Below are positions 24,797 through 33,749 of a stretch of 64,000 nt of DNA, piece by piece (positions within the stretch are counted from its first letter, which is position 1; each line of letters starts with the position of its first letter). The position numbers and the translations under genes were made by a program. The notes under the pieces were generated by a model, which was not told the DNA's origin, searched no databases, and saw only the letters and a list, made by a program, of their open reading frames with translations. This DNA comes from Stakelama marina (lineage in GTDB: Bacteria; Pseudomonadota; Alphaproteobacteria; Sphingomonadales; Sphingomonadaceae), in NCBI RefSeq assembly GCF_018122655.1, contig NZ_JAGRQC010000002.1, forward strand, positions 372,001-436,000, in the 5' to 3' direction.

Positions 24797-25873
24797 ATGG
24801 CCACCACTACCCGCAAGCGTCGCAATGCCGGCAAACGGCAGGGCGCGCCGACGATTGCGGACGTGGCGCGCGTAGCAGGCGTTTCGCCGATGACGGTTTC
24901 GCGCGTCATCAACGGCGAGGCCAATGTTCGCGATAGCACACGCGAAAATGTGAACGCCGCGATCGCGCAGCTCAACTATGCCCCCAATACCGCCGCGCGG
25001 ATGCTGGCGGGCGCGGGGCAGATGAAGATCGCGCTGCTCTACAGCAACCCCAGCGCGGGCTATCTGAGCGAGGTGCTGGTCGGCAGCCTCGACCAGGCGC
25101 GTAGCAGCGATGCGCAGCTGATCGTCGAGAAATGCGACCCCGGCGAACATGAGATCGAGGTCGCCAAGCATCTGATCAAGGGCGGCATCGACGCGATCAT
25201 CCTGCCCTCCCCCTTGTGCGATTCGCAGGAATTGATCGCCGCGATCCGGGCCGAGGACGTGCCGCCGGTACTGATCGGCAGCGGCAACCCGGCCGACGAT
25301 ATCGACGCGGTGTGCATCGACGAGGTCTCGGCCGCGCGGACGATGACCAGGCATTTGCTGTCGCTGGGTCACCGCCGAATCGGATTCATCATCGGCAATC
25401 CCGCGCAAAGCATCAGCGCGCAGCGCCTCGAAGGCTATCTCTCGGCACTGGAAGCGGCAGGCATCCCGCGCGACGATGCGCTGATCGCGCAGGGCATGTT
25501 CTCGTACCGGTCGGGCCTCGACGCCGCTGAAAAGCTGCTCGAGGCCGACGATCCGCCGACCGCGATCTTTGCGAGCAACGACGACATGGCCGCCGCCACC
25601 GTCGCGATGGCGCATCGCCATCACCTCGACGTGCCGGGCGACCTTACCGTCTGCGGATTCGACGACACCACGCTCGCCACCGCGATCTGGCCCGAACTCA
25701 CGACGATACGGCAGCCGATCGCCGACATGGCGCGGGCGGCGATCGAGTTGATGGTCGGATCGATTCGCCGCAAGCGCGCCGGTGAGGACGCACAACCGGC
25801 CCATAGCGAGCTGGAATATACGCTGATCCGGCGCCAGTCGGACGCCGCGCCGCGCCGCCGCCCGCGCGGCTAA
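24797..25873 (+). CDS. LacI family transcriptional regulator, probable xylose repressor (XylR-like)
   Basis: A 358-residue regulator. The helix-turn-helix is at about residues 20-42 (TIADVARVAGVSPMTVSRVI), followed by the hinge LNYAPNTAARMLAGAG, the family mark for minor-groove binding. A periplasmic-binding-protein-like sensor domain follows (residues ~65-345, GHRRIGFIIGNP, DDPPTAIFASNDDMAAATV). The frame is open 63 codons upstream, but the ATG at 24797 gives the normal N-terminus (ATTTRKRRN then HTH). It is the only LacI-type regulator in the locus and lies next to the best palindromic operator. Binding of xylose or a xylose derivative is inferred from context. Confidence 0.9.
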   Translation: MATTTRKRRNAGKRQGAPTIADVARVAGVSPMTVSRVINGEANVRDSTRENVNAAIAQLNYAPNTAARMLAGAGQMKIALLYSNPSAGYLSEVLVGSLDQARSSDAQLIVEKCDPGEHEIEVAKHLIKGGIDAIILPSPLCDSQELIAAIRAEDVPPVLIGSGNPADDIDAVCIDEVSAARTMTRHLLSLGHRRIGFIIGNPAQSISAQRLEGYLSALEAAGIPRDDALIAQGMFSYRSGLDAAEKLLEADDPPTAIFASNDDMAAATVAMAHRHHLDVPGDLTVCGFDDTTLATAIWPELTTIRQPIADMARAAIELMVGSIRRKRAGEDAQPAHSELEYTLIRRQSDAAPRRRPRG

Positions 25874-25905
25874 GCCGTCTTGCGTCACCGCCTCGCGGCT
25901 GCCAT

Positions 25906-25919
25906 TGGTAGCGCTCACA
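25906..25919. promoter_or_regulatory. Candidate XylR-type operator O3
   Basis: TGGTAGCGCTCACA, 12 of 14 identical to the Caulobacter-type TGGTAGCGCTAACA/locus consensus family. It is 37 bases upstream of the xylD start and would control the xylD-GH43 unit. Confidence 0.75.
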
Positions 25920-25956
25920 CGGCCTGACCGGCAGCGTTGGGCACGACAGGAGAGGC

Positions 25957-27741
25957 ATGGTGACCCGCACCCCCGTCAAACCCTTTCGCTCGCGCGACTG
26001 GTTCGCCGCACCCGGCCGATCGGACATGGCAGCGCTCTATCTCGAACGCTTCATGAATTACGGCCTGACGCCCGACGAGCTGCGATCGGGCCGTCCGATC
26101 ATCGGCATCGCACAGTCGGGCAGCGACCTCAGCCCGTGCAACCGCATCCATGTCGACCTTGCCCAACGCGTGCGTGAGGGCATCCGGGACGCCGGCGGCA
26201 TCTGTATGGAATTTCCGGTCATGCCGATCTTCGAGAATTGCCGTCGCCCGACCGCCGCGCTCGACCGCAACCTCGCCTATATGACGCTAGTCGAGACGAT
26301 CTACGGCTATCCCATCGACGCGGTCGTGCTGACCACGGGATGCGACAAGACGACGCCGTCGCAGCTGATGGCGGCATCGACCGTCGATGTGCCCGCGATC
26401 GTGCTGTCGGGCGGGCCGATGCTCGACGGCTGGCACGAAGGCGAACTGGTCGGATCGGGCACCGTCATCTGGCGGTCGCGCCGCAAGCTGGCGGCAGGCG
26501 AGATCAGCGAGGAGGAATTTCTCGACCGCGCGACCGACAGCGCGCCGTCGGCGGGGCATTGCAACACGATGGGCACCGCATCGACGATGAACGCGGTGGC
26601 AGAGGCGCTGGGCATGTCGCTGCCCGGCTGCTCGGCGATCCCCGCGCCCTATCGCGAGCGCGGGCAGATGGCCTATGAAACCGGCCGGCGCATCGTCGAC
26701 ATGGCCTATGAGGACCTGCGCCCGTCGAAGATTTTGACGCGCGAATCGTTCCTCAACGCGATCCGGCTGGTCAGCGCGGTCGGCGGATCGTCCAACGCGC
26801 AGCCGCACATCATGGCGATGGCGCAGCACGCCGGGGTCGAGCTGTCATCGCTCGACTGGACGCAGCATGGCTATGACATCCCGCTGATCCTGAACATGCA
26901 GCCCGCAGGCGAATATCTGGGCGAGCGTTTCCACCGCGCGGGCGGCGTCCCCGCGATCCTCCACGAACTGGCGGCTGGCGGGAAGCTCGACACCGATTGC
27001 CTGACGGTCACCGGAAGGACGATCGGCGAGAATATCGAGGGCCGCCAGACGCGCGACCGCGAGATGATCCGCACCGTTGCCGAACCGCTGCGCGAACGCG
27101 CCGGCTATCTGGTGCTGAAGGGCAATCTGTTCGATTTCGGTATCCTCAAGACCTCGGTGATCTCCGACGAATTTCGTGAGCGCTATCTGTCGCGCCCCGA
27201 CAAGGAGAACGTGTTCGAGGCAAAGGCGGTCGTGTTCGACGGGTCGGACGATTACCACCACCGCATCAACGATCCCGCGCTCGGCATCGACGAGGATACG
27301 ATCCTGGTGATGCGCGGATCTGGCCCGATCGGCTGGCCCGGATCGGCCGAGGTGGTCAACATGCAGCCGCCCGATGCGCTGATCCGCAAGGGCGTGCAAT
27401 GGCTCCCGACGCTTGGCGACGGCCGGCAGTCGGGAACGTCGGACAGCCCCTCGATCCTGAACGTATCGCCCGAAAGCGCGGTGGGTGGCGGACTCGCCTG
27501 GCTGCGCGACGGCGACATCATCCGCATCGACCTGAATGCGGGCACCTGCGACGCGCTGGTCGACGAGGCCGAGATCGCGCGGCGCATGGAGACCGACGGC
27601 ATCCCCGCCTATCCCGAGGACCATTCGCCATGGGAGGAGCTTTACCGCGAAAAGACCGGGCAGCTCGAACAGGGCGGCGTGCTCGATTTCGCGGTCAAGT
27701 ATCGCGGGATCGCCGCCAGGACGCCGAGGCACAACCATTGA
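25957..27741 (+). CDS. xylD: D-xylonate dehydratase (IlvD/Edd family)
   Basis: Dehydrates D-xylonate to 2-keto-3-deoxy-D-xylonate. The 594-residue protein belongs to the IlvD/Edd iron-sulfur dehydratases. The three cluster cysteines appear in LSPCNRIH, TTGCDKTTPSQ and AGHCNTMGTAST, and the C-terminal swivelling domain contains RGSGPIGWPGSAEVVNM. The opening FRSRDWFAAPGRSDMAALYLERF is typical of the pentonate dehydratase subgroup and not of dihydroxyacid dehydratase. Neighbouring xylB, xylX and xylosidase genes support xylonate as substrate. It has an AGGAGAGG ribosome site, and its stop overlaps the GH43 start (TGATG). Confidence 0.93.
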   Translation: MVTRTPVKPFRSRDWFAAPGRSDMAALYLERFMNYGLTPDELRSGRPIIGIAQSGSDLSPCNRIHVDLAQRVREGIRDAGGICMEFPVMPIFENCRRPTAALDRNLAYMTLVETIYGYPIDAVVLTTGCDKTTPSQLMAASTVDVPAIVLSGGPMLDGWHEGELVGSGTVIWRSRRKLAAGEISEEEFLDRATDSAPSAGHCNTMGTASTMNAVAEALGMSLPGCSAIPAPYRERGQMAYETGRRIVDMAYEDLRPSKILTRESFLNAIRLVSAVGGSSNAQPHIMAMAQHAGVELSSLDWTQHGYDIPLILNMQPAGEYLGERFHRAGGVPAILHELAAGGKLDTDCLTVTGRTIGENIEGRQTRDREMIRTVAEPLRERAGYLVLKGNLFDFGILKTSVISDEFRERYLSRPDKENVFEAKAVVFDGSDDYHHRINDPALGIDEDTILVMRGSGPIGWPGSAEVVNMQPPDALIRKGVQWLPTLGDGRQSGTSDSPSILNVSPESAVGGGLAWLRDGDIIRIDLNAGTCDALVDEAEIARRMETDGIPAYPEDHSPWEELYREKTGQLEQGGVLDFAVKYRGIAARTPRHNH

Positions 27742-29414
27742 TGCGCCGGCTGCTGCTTGCCGCGTCGGCGCTCACGACCATCGGTGCTGCGCCGCAATCG
27801 GCACCGGTCGCGAGCTTCGACTGGTTCGCCTATCGCGGCGCCGACCCGATCGACAGCGCGGTCGAGCCCGGCCCCGGCCAGTATCGCAACCCGGTCCTGG
27901 CAGGCTTTCATCCCGACCCGTCGGTGCTGCGCGTCGGCGACGATTATTATCTGGTCAATTCCACCTTCGCCTATTTTCCCGGCCTGCCGATCTATCACAG
28001 CCGCGACCTCGTTTCGTGGCACCAGATCGGCAACGCGATCGACCGGCCCGACCAGTTCGATTTCGGCAAGCTGAGACTGTCGCGCGGTATTTTCGCGCCC
28101 GATCTGAGCTATCATGACGGCACCTATTACCTCGCCGGGACCTGCGTCGATTGCGGCGGCAATTTCGTGATGACGGCACGCGATCCGGCGGGGCCATGGT
28201 CGGACCCGGTGTGGAACAAGATCGAAGGCATCGACCCGTCGCTGTTCTTCGACGCCGACGGCAGCGCGTGGATTCTCAACAACGGCACACCGCCCGAGCC
28301 GCCGCGCTATGAAGGGCACCGCGCGATATGGATCCAGCGCATCGACCTGACAACGCTCCAGCCATTCGGCCCGCGCACCGTCCTGATCGACGGCGGCGTC
28401 CATCCGGCCGAAAAGCCGATCTGGGCCGAAGGACCGCATATCTATGCCCATGACGGGTGGTATTATCTGTCGACCGCGGAAGGTGGGACGGCGGAAAACC
28501 ATTCGCAGACGATCTGGCGCAGCAAGTCGGTCGACGGCCCCTATACGCCGGGACCGATCAACCCGATCCTGACGCAGCGCGACCTGCCGGCGGATCGCGA
28601 CCATCCCATTACCTCCGCCGGGCATGCCGATTTCGTCACGACGCCGTCGGGCAAATGGTGGGCGACGTTCCTCGCGACGCGGCCCTATAAGGGTGACTTC
28701 TACAATATCGGGCGCGAGACCTTCCTGCTGCCGGTGACGTGGCACGACGGCTGGCCGCTGATCCTGCCCCCAAAGACGCCGATCCCCTATGTCCATAAGC
28801 GCCCCGACCTGCCGCGCGAGGCCGATCGGGCACGACCGCAGACGGGTGCCTTTTCCTATCGCGACGACTTTGGCGGCGAGCGGCTGTCGCCGGCATGGTT
28901 GATGATCCGCAACCCGCATTCGCGCTGGTATGCGCAGGCGGACGGTGCCTTGCGGCTGACCGCGCGGCCGGCGCCGCTCGGCGGCAATACCCAGCCAAGC
29001 TATCTCGGGCGGCGGCTGCAACATCATCACGGCACGATCACCGTGCGGATGCATTTCGCGCCGAAACAGGCGGGCGACCGCGCCGGGATCGCGATCCTGC
29101 AGTCACAGGATTATTTCTACACACTGTCGCTGGCCGAGAAGGACGGTGGCATGGCGGTCGAGCTTCGCAAGCGCGCCGGAGCCGACGACCCGGCAGGCGG
29201 CACGGTGGTCGCGAGCGAGCCGGTGCGGATCAAGGCCGGCGCGCCGATCGATCTGAGCATTCGCCCCGATGGCGCGCGGATCGGCTTCGCCTATGCGGTG
29301 AAGCCCGGCACATGGCACCGCCTGCCCGACCAGGATGCGACGATCCTGAGCACGAAGACCGCGGGCGGGTTCATCGGCGCGACGGTGGGACCGTTCGCGA
29401 CCGCGGCGCACTAG
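27741..29414 (+). CDS. GH43 family beta-xylosidase/arabinofuranosidase
   Basis: A 557-residue exported glycoside hydrolase. After a short signal (to about residue 17) comes the five-bladed propeller domain (about 40-350). Catalytic residues are the base D59 in GFHPDPSVLR, the pKa modulator D165 in EGIDPSLFFD and the acid E230 in IWAEGPHIY. A C-terminal beta-sandwich (about 365-555) contains HHHGTITVRMHF and KDGGMAVELRKR, the usual companion domain of the xylosidase-type subfamilies. It should release xylose, or arabinose, from xylo-oligosaccharides. The start overlaps the xylD stop, so breakdown and catabolism are translated together. Confidence 0.92.
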   Translation: MRRLLLAASALTTIGAAPQSAPVASFDWFAYRGADPIDSAVEPGPGQYRNPVLAGFHPDPSVLRVGDDYYLVNSTFAYFPGLPIYHSRDLVSWHQIGNAIDRPDQFDFGKLRLSRGIFAPDLSYHDGTYYLAGTCVDCGGNFVMTARDPAGPWSDPVWNKIEGIDPSLFFDADGSAWILNNGTPPEPPRYEGHRAIWIQRIDLTTLQPFGPRTVLIDGGVHPAEKPIWAEGPHIYAHDGWYYLSTAEGGTAENHSQTIWRSKSVDGPYTPGPINPILTQRDLPADRDHPITSAGHADFVTTPSGKWWATFLATRPYKGDFYNIGRETFLLPVTWHDGWPLILPPKTPIPYVHKRPDLPREADRARPQTGAFSYRDDFGGERLSPAWLMIRNPHSRWYAQADGALRLTARPAPLGGNTQPSYLGRRLQHHHGTITVRMHFAPKQAGDRAGIAILQSQDYFYTLSLAEKDGGMAVELRKRAGADDPAGGTVVASEPVRIKAGAPIDLSIRPDGARIGFAYAVKPGTWHRLPDQDATILSTKTAGGFIGATVGPFATAAH

Positions 29415-29495
29415 CGTAACGCCGAAGCTGAAATCCGGTCGATGCCGCGCTCCAGCTTTCGCAGGAGTACGGCGCCAGGCGGTTGCTGTCGGCGC

Positions 29496-30284
29496 CTAGC
29501 GCCAGCCGGCATCGACCCAATATTCGTGGCCGGTGCACATCCGCGCGTCTTCGGAAGCGAGGAACAGCGCGAGCGCGGCGACGTCGGCCGGCTGGATGCG
29601 GCCGTCGAGGCACTGCGCCGCGACGATCTCCGCCTCGCCTTCGGGCGTGTACCATTTCTGCTGGCGCGGCGTCTGGACATTGCCGGGAACGATCGCGTTG
29701 ACGCGGATATTGTCGCGACCGAGATCGCGCGCGAGCGAGCGGGTCAGCCCCTCGATCGCGGCCTTGGCGGTCTGATAGACAATGAGATCGGGCAGGCCGA
29801 GATGCCAGCTGATCGACCCGAAGTTGATGACCGAGCCGCCACCTGCGCGCTTCATCATCGGCGCGGCCGCCTGAATGGCGAAGAAATGGTGGCGCAGGTT
29901 CACCGACAGCCGGTCTTCCCAATATTCGGGCGTCACGTCGCCGATCGTGTGGCGATCGTCATTGCCGGCATTGTTGATGAGGACGTCGATGCCGCCAAAG
30001 GCTTCCTCTACCGCCGCGAACGTCGCCTTCAGACTGTCGATGTCGGTCAGGTCGCAGTGATGATAGGCCGGGGCATATTTCGCATCGGGCGACAGCGCAT
30101 CGACCAGCGCGTTGCTCGGTTCGTCGGCGATGTCGAGAAACGCCACCTGCGCGCCCTGCGCGACAAATGCCTCGACCAGCCCTGCGCCGATGCCCGATCC
30201 GCCGCCGGTAATCAGCACGCGCTTGTTTTCCAGGCTCGGATAGACTGCGCGCTGCGCCGAAACGGGTTTCTGTTCTAACACCAC
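29496..30284 (-). CDS. xylB: D-xylose 1-dehydrogenase (SDR family)
   Basis: Oxidises D-xylose to D-xylonolactone with NAD. The 262-residue SDR closely resembles the Caulobacter XylB: YPSLENKRVLITGGGSGIGA at the N-terminus, VLINNAGNDDRH, VINFGSISWHLGLPDLIVYQ with catalytic Ser and Tyr, TAKAAIEG with the Lys, and KWYTPEGEAEIVAAQCLDGR before the closing CTGHEYWVDAGWR. The start is GTG at 30284 with GAGG upstream, and a second GTG follows directly. It lies 42 bases after xylX in the same direction and is probably co-transcribed from the operator-bearing promoter before xylX. Confidence 0.94.
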   Translation of the reverse strand: MVLEQKPVSAQRAVYPSLENKRVLITGGGSGIGAGLVEAFVAQGAQVAFLDIADEPSNALVDALSPDAKYAPAYHHCDLTDIDSLKATFAAVEEAFGGIDVLINNAGNDDRHTIGDVTPEYWEDRLSVNLRHHFFAIQAAAPMMKRAGGGSVINFGSISWHLGLPDLIVYQTAKAAIEGLTRSLARDLGRDNIRVNAIVPGNVQTPRQQKWYTPEGEAEIVAAQCLDGRIQPADVAALALFLASEDARMCTGHEYWVDAGWR

Positions 30285-30326
30285 TTTGTTCCTCGATATC
30301 GTGCCCCGGCGACGCCGGGACGAAAT

Positions 30327-31478
30327 TCAATCCTTGAGCAGGCCGCGCTCTGCGAGGTTGCGCATCAGCGCGCCGATGCCGACCGTCCACGGGGCCGCGT
30401 CCTTCGACGTTACGACGCGATTGACGAGCGCGCCGAGCCGCGGCGATGCGATCTTCACCGTATCGCCGACCTTGTGCGTGAACCCGCGGCCGGGCACGTC
30501 GCGGTCCTGTACCGGCGCGAACAGCGTGCCGAGATACAGGATGAACCCGTCGGGATAATGATGCTCGCTCATCGCCTGGCGGAGCAGCTCTTCGGGGTCG
30601 CGGCTGATTTCGCGCATCGAGCTGACGCCGTCGAGGACATAGCCGTCCTCGCCCTCGATCCTGAGCGTCACCTCGCAACCGCGAACATCGTCCATCGTGA
30701 AAGCGTCGTCGAACAGCCGGACGAACGGGCCGAGCGAGGCCGAGGCGTTGTTGTCCTTCGCCTTGCTGAGCAGCAGCGCCGAACGCCCCTCGAAATCGCG
30801 CAGATTGACGTCGTTGCCGAGGGTCGCGCCCACCGGCTTGCCATGCGCATCGGCGAGCAGTGCGACCTCCGGTTCGGGGTTGTTCCAGGTCGAATCGGAC
30901 CGCACGCCGATCTCTGCGCCCCAACCGACCGTCGAGAGCGCGGGCGACTTGCTGAAAATCTCTGCATCGGGGCCGATCGCGACCTCGAGATATTGCGACC
31001 ACATACCGTCTTCGATGAGCGCGGCCTTCAGATCGGCAGCCTCCTGCGAGCCGGGCACGACCGACCGGATCGAACCGCCGATCCGCGATTCGAGCCGCTC
31101 GCGGATCTCGGCAGCGCTGTCGGCGTCGCCGCGCGCCCGTTCCTCGATCACGCGCTCGATCGCCGAGATCGCGAAGGTGACGCCCGCCGCCTTGACGCAT
31201 TGCAGGTCGATGGGGCTGAGAATGCGCCGCTGCGCATCGGTGTCGGCGGACAAGCCGAGTTCGGCGAGCGGGCCGAGCGCTTCACCGGCATCGGGATCGA
31301 ACGCACCCTGTTCGACGAGCATCGACACCGTCGGCGCGACGCGGCTCATGTCATAGGCGGTTCCGCGCACGACGAGCAGCGGCAACGGCCCCTCGCCGAA
31401 ATCGGCGCGGCCCAGCAATGTCGCCTGTTCCCAGTCATTTGGTAATGCCGCGGCCAAGGCCGCCCATGCGCCGTTCAT
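30327..31478 (-). CDS. xylX: 2-keto-3-deoxy-D-xylonate dehydratase (fumarylacetoacetase-fold family)
   Basis: Converts 2-keto-3-deoxyxylonate to 2-oxoglutarate semialdehyde, the step that defines the Weimberg route as opposed to the aldolase (Dahms) route. The 383-residue length fits XylX. The C-terminal half carries the FAH-fold metal site in the form NNPEPEVALL (paired Glu) and LGNDVNLRDFEGRSALLLSK (Asp), with SKSPALSTVGWGAEIGV before it. A near-exact Caulobacter-type operator is 22 bases upstream of the ATG. Confidence 0.9.
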   Translation of the reverse strand: MNGAWAALAAALPNDWEQATLLGRADFGEGPLPLLVVRGTAYDMSRVAPTVSMLVEQGAFDPDAGEALGPLAELGLSADTDAQRRILSPIDLQCVKAAGVTFAISAIERVIEERARGDADSAAEIRERLESRIGGSIRSVVPGSQEAADLKAALIEDGMWSQYLEVAIGPDAEIFSKSPALSTVGWGAEIGVRSDSTWNNPEPEVALLADAHGKPVGATLGNDVNLRDFEGRSALLLSKAKDNNASASLGPFVRLFDDAFTMDDVRGCEVTLRIEGEDGYVLDGVSSMREISRDPEELLRQAMSEHHYPDGFILYLGTLFAPVQDRDVPGRGFTHKVGDTVKIASPRLGALVNRVVTSKDAAPWTVGIGALMRNLAERGLLKD

Positions 31479-31499
31479 GCCCCTCCGGTCCCCTTATCT

Positions 31500-31513
31500 T
31501 GTTAGCGCTACCG
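31500..31513. promoter_or_regulatory. Candidate XylR-type operator O4
   Basis: TGTTAGCGCTACCG; the reverse complement CGGTAGCGCTAACA is 13 of 14 identical to the TGGTAGCGCTAACA motif of the Caulobacter xylX promoter. It is 22 bases from the xylX start codon, a good position for steric repression of the xylX-xylB unit. Confidence 0.85.
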
Positions 31514-31555
31514 TATCACTGCCGCGTACACGGTCAAGTATGACAAATGCAACCG

Positions 31556-32497
31556 CTATCGGCAAACCTCGTCGAGCGTGTCGAGCGTGTCGAGCGTGTC
31601 GAGCGGACCATGCGCCGGCGCCACCGACACTCCCGCAGCAGCCGCGCTCGCGCCGAGCGATGCCGTAGGCCCCGCGAGCGAAAGGTTCGTGGCGAAGCGG
31701 TAAAAAGGATCCCGTTCGGCCTGCGGCAGCGGCACGAACCGGAATCCCTCGCGCTGGTACATGTCGAGCAGCCGCGGCAGCATTCGCGCATCGAATGCGC
31801 CGAGATGCATCAGCAAGACATAGGGAATTTCCCGCCCCTGGGTCAGATAGGACAGTATCCGAACGCGGCGCGCCTCCGCCCGCGCGGCATCGAGATAGCC
31901 CTTTTCGAGCCGCGCGATCGCAGCACGGTCGCGCTTTGCCACGCAGCGCGCATAGGGAGCATTCCACGCATAATCGTCGAAGCTCATCGTGACGGCGGCA
32001 ACCCGGTAACCGCGCTGTCCCAGCCATGACCGAAAGCCGTCGCGCTTGGCCGGTGTGTCACCTTCGTCGAGAAAGGGGTAGCGGAACCAGCGCCAGTCGC
32101 TCTTGCCGCCGACACGCTTCAAGACGGGCTCGTTCTTGGCGACATCGTCCTCGAACTTCGCGAGCGGCACCTGCCCGAGATGGCCATGCGAATAGCTGTG
32201 ATTGCCCAACGCAAAGCCGGCCGCACGCCATGCTGCGACGACCTTCGGCGAATCGGGATTGCCGACGCCGAAGCCGCCATTGAAGAATCCGAACGGATGA
32301 TCGACGCCGTGCGCCTTCAGCGCCGAAATGATGCGGTGGACGATATCGAGCCGCGTCTCGCCCTGCGGCAGCGGACCGTGCGCGGGGATGTCGTCGAAGG
32401 TGATGGCGATTTTCGGCGGCTGCGCCGCGGCCGCGCCAGCCGCACCGATGGCGGCGGCGAGACCCGCGACAAGCGCGGCGCGGCGCAGCCCGATCAT
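31556..32497 (-). CDS. Polysaccharide deacetylase (NodB homology domain), secreted
   Basis: A 313-residue exported protein with a signal peptide to about residue 25. The NodB domain is shown by KIAITFDDIPAHG (catalytic and metal Asp pair) and the metal-binding GNHSYSHGHLG, with WFRYPFLDEG after it. It could be an acetylxylan esterase of carbohydrate esterase family 4 type in this setting (inference). The last ~15 residues include DTLDTLDTLDEVCR, encoded by a 9-bp tandem repeat, and are probably not part of the fold. The ATG overlaps the stop of the esterase gene (ATGA). Confidence 0.88.
   Translation of the reverse strand: MIGLRRAALVAGLAAAIGAAGAAAAQPPKIAITFDDIPAHGPLPQGETRLDIVHRIISALKAHGVDHPFGFFNGGFGVGNPDSPKVVAAWRAAGFALGNHSYSHGHLGQVPLAKFEDDVAKNEPVLKRVGGKSDWRWFRYPFLDEGDTPAKRDGFRSWLGQRGYRVAAVTMSFDDYAWNAPYARCVAKRDRAAIARLEKGYLDAARAEARRVRILSYLTQGREIPYVLLMHLGAFDARMLPRLLDMYQREGFRFVPLPQAERDPFYRFATNLSLAGPTASLGASAAAAGVSVAPAHGPLDTLDTLDTLDEVCR
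31571..31606. repeat. Tandem repeat, four copies of a 9-bp unit
   Basis: GTCGAGCGT occurs four times head to tail, the last copy ending in G. It lies in frame at the 3' end of the deacetylase gene, where it encodes repeated Leu-Asp-Thr. The copy number could change by slippage without shifting the frame. Confidence 0.9.
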
Positions 32498-33729
32498 TTG
32501 AACAGGTCCAGCGGGATCGCATCGGCCATGACCTTGTAGCCATGTGGCCCCGGATGCAGCCCGTCGCCCGAATCGATGTCGCTGCGCAGCCGGTCGGGAT
32601 GCGCCGGATCGCGTGTGATGCGATCGAAATCGATGACGGCGTCGAAATTGCCGGGATGACGAATCCAGGCGTTGATCGCCTGACGGTCGGCTTCGCTGAG
32701 CGGCCCCGGATGATAATAGCCCGACGCCGCATCGGGCATGATCGTTCCGCCGATCGCCTTGATGCCGTGCGAGCGCGCAAGCAGCACCATCTGTCGGAAC
32801 GCGCCGATGATCCGGTCGACCAGCGCCTTGTGTTCGGCTGCGCTGACAGGCTTGTCGCGCGTCAAGGTGCCGAGATCGTTGATCCCTTCGAGCACGATCA
32901 GATAGCGCACGCCCGGTTGGGCAAGCACGTCGCGGTCGAAGCGGGCGAGCGCGTTCGGGCCGAGACCGTCGTTCAGGATACGGTTGCCACCGATACCGAG
33001 ATTGAGCACCGAGATATCGCGCGTATCGGGATCGGCCTGAAGCCGCTCGGCAAGCCGGTCGGGCCAGCGGTCGTTTCCGTTGGTGGTCGAGGCATGGCCG
33101 TCGGTGATCGAATCGCCCAGTGTGACGATCGCGCGGCCATCCTTGGGCGCCTCGACCGCGACGCCAGCGAGTTGATACCAGTGATCGACCGTCCTCGCAT
33201 CGGGCAGGTCGGCGGCCGAAAGGTGATCGCCGGGCACGACATAGCTCGTCGCGCGCGAGCCCGGATGGCCGGTCTGGCGCGCGGGTGCTTCCGGCAGGTG
33301 CATGGTCACGGTGACGCTGGCGAGCGGTTTGGCCGCAAATGCGACCGGGTCCGACCAATAGGATGCGCCCGCCGGTATCGTCACGCTGTCCGATCCGTCG
33401 AAGGTGACGGTGCGATCGCTGCCGGGCGCGATGCGCGCGCTGTCGGGCGCAGCAGAAAGCGCGACATGCACACCGTCGACGACCAACGGCTGCGTGCCGA
33501 AGGCGTTGGAGAGCTGAACGCGGATCGTCTTGCCGCCGCTCGACAGCCGGACGACCTGACGCAGCGTCGCATCGTTGAGCGCGTCGTCGGGGAGCGCGTT
33601 GTGCGGTTCCGGTATCTGCTGCGCCGACGCCCAGCTTCCGACCCAGTTCGGTGCGCTGTCCTGCGCCAGCACGGCGGTCGGCGATGCCGCCAGCAATGCC
33701 GCGGCTATCCATCCGGCTGTCCGTTTCAT
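32494..33729 (-). CDS. SGNH/GDSL-type esterase, secreted
   Basis: A 411-residue exported hydrolase. A signal peptide ends near residue 23 (AASPTAVLAQ). An N-terminal beta domain (~30-190) precedes the SGNH domain (~195-410). Catalytic blocks are VTLGDSITDGHAS (Ser), GIGGNRIL (Gly), EGINDLGT (Asn) and GDGLHPGPHGY (Asp and His). It probably removes acyl groups from xylan or its oligomers (inference from neighbours). The ATG at 33729 is preferred over MMKVGG at 33753/33750 because GGAGG precedes it and the signal peptide starts there. It follows the MFS gene by 20 bases. Confidence 0.9.
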   Translation of the reverse strand: MKRTAGWIAAALLAASPTAVLAQDSAPNWVGSWASAQQIPEPHNALPDDALNDATLRQVVRLSSGGKTIRVQLSNAFGTQPLVVDGVHVALSAAPDSARIAPGSDRTVTFDGSDSVTIPAGASYWSDPVAFAAKPLASVTVTMHLPEAPARQTGHPGSRATSYVVPGDHLSAADLPDARTVDHWYQLAGVAVEAPKDGRAIVTLGDSITDGHASTTNGNDRWPDRLAERLQADPDTRDISVLNLGIGGNRILNDGLGPNALARFDRDVLAQPGVRYLIVLEGINDLGTLTRDKPVSAAEHKALVDRIIGAFRQMVLLARSHGIKAIGGTIMPDAASGYYHPGPLSEADRQAINAWIRHPGNFDAVIDFDRITRDPAHPDRLRSDIDSGDGLHPGPHGYKVMADAIPLDLFK

Positions 33730-33749
33730 GGAAGCTCCTCCAACCTTCA

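Noticed and set aside
25957..27741. Annotation as dihydroxyacid dehydratase (IlvD)
   Set aside because: Same superfamily, but the N-terminus and context (XylR-type operator, GH43 overlap, xylX/xylB neighbours) fit a pentonate dehydratase.
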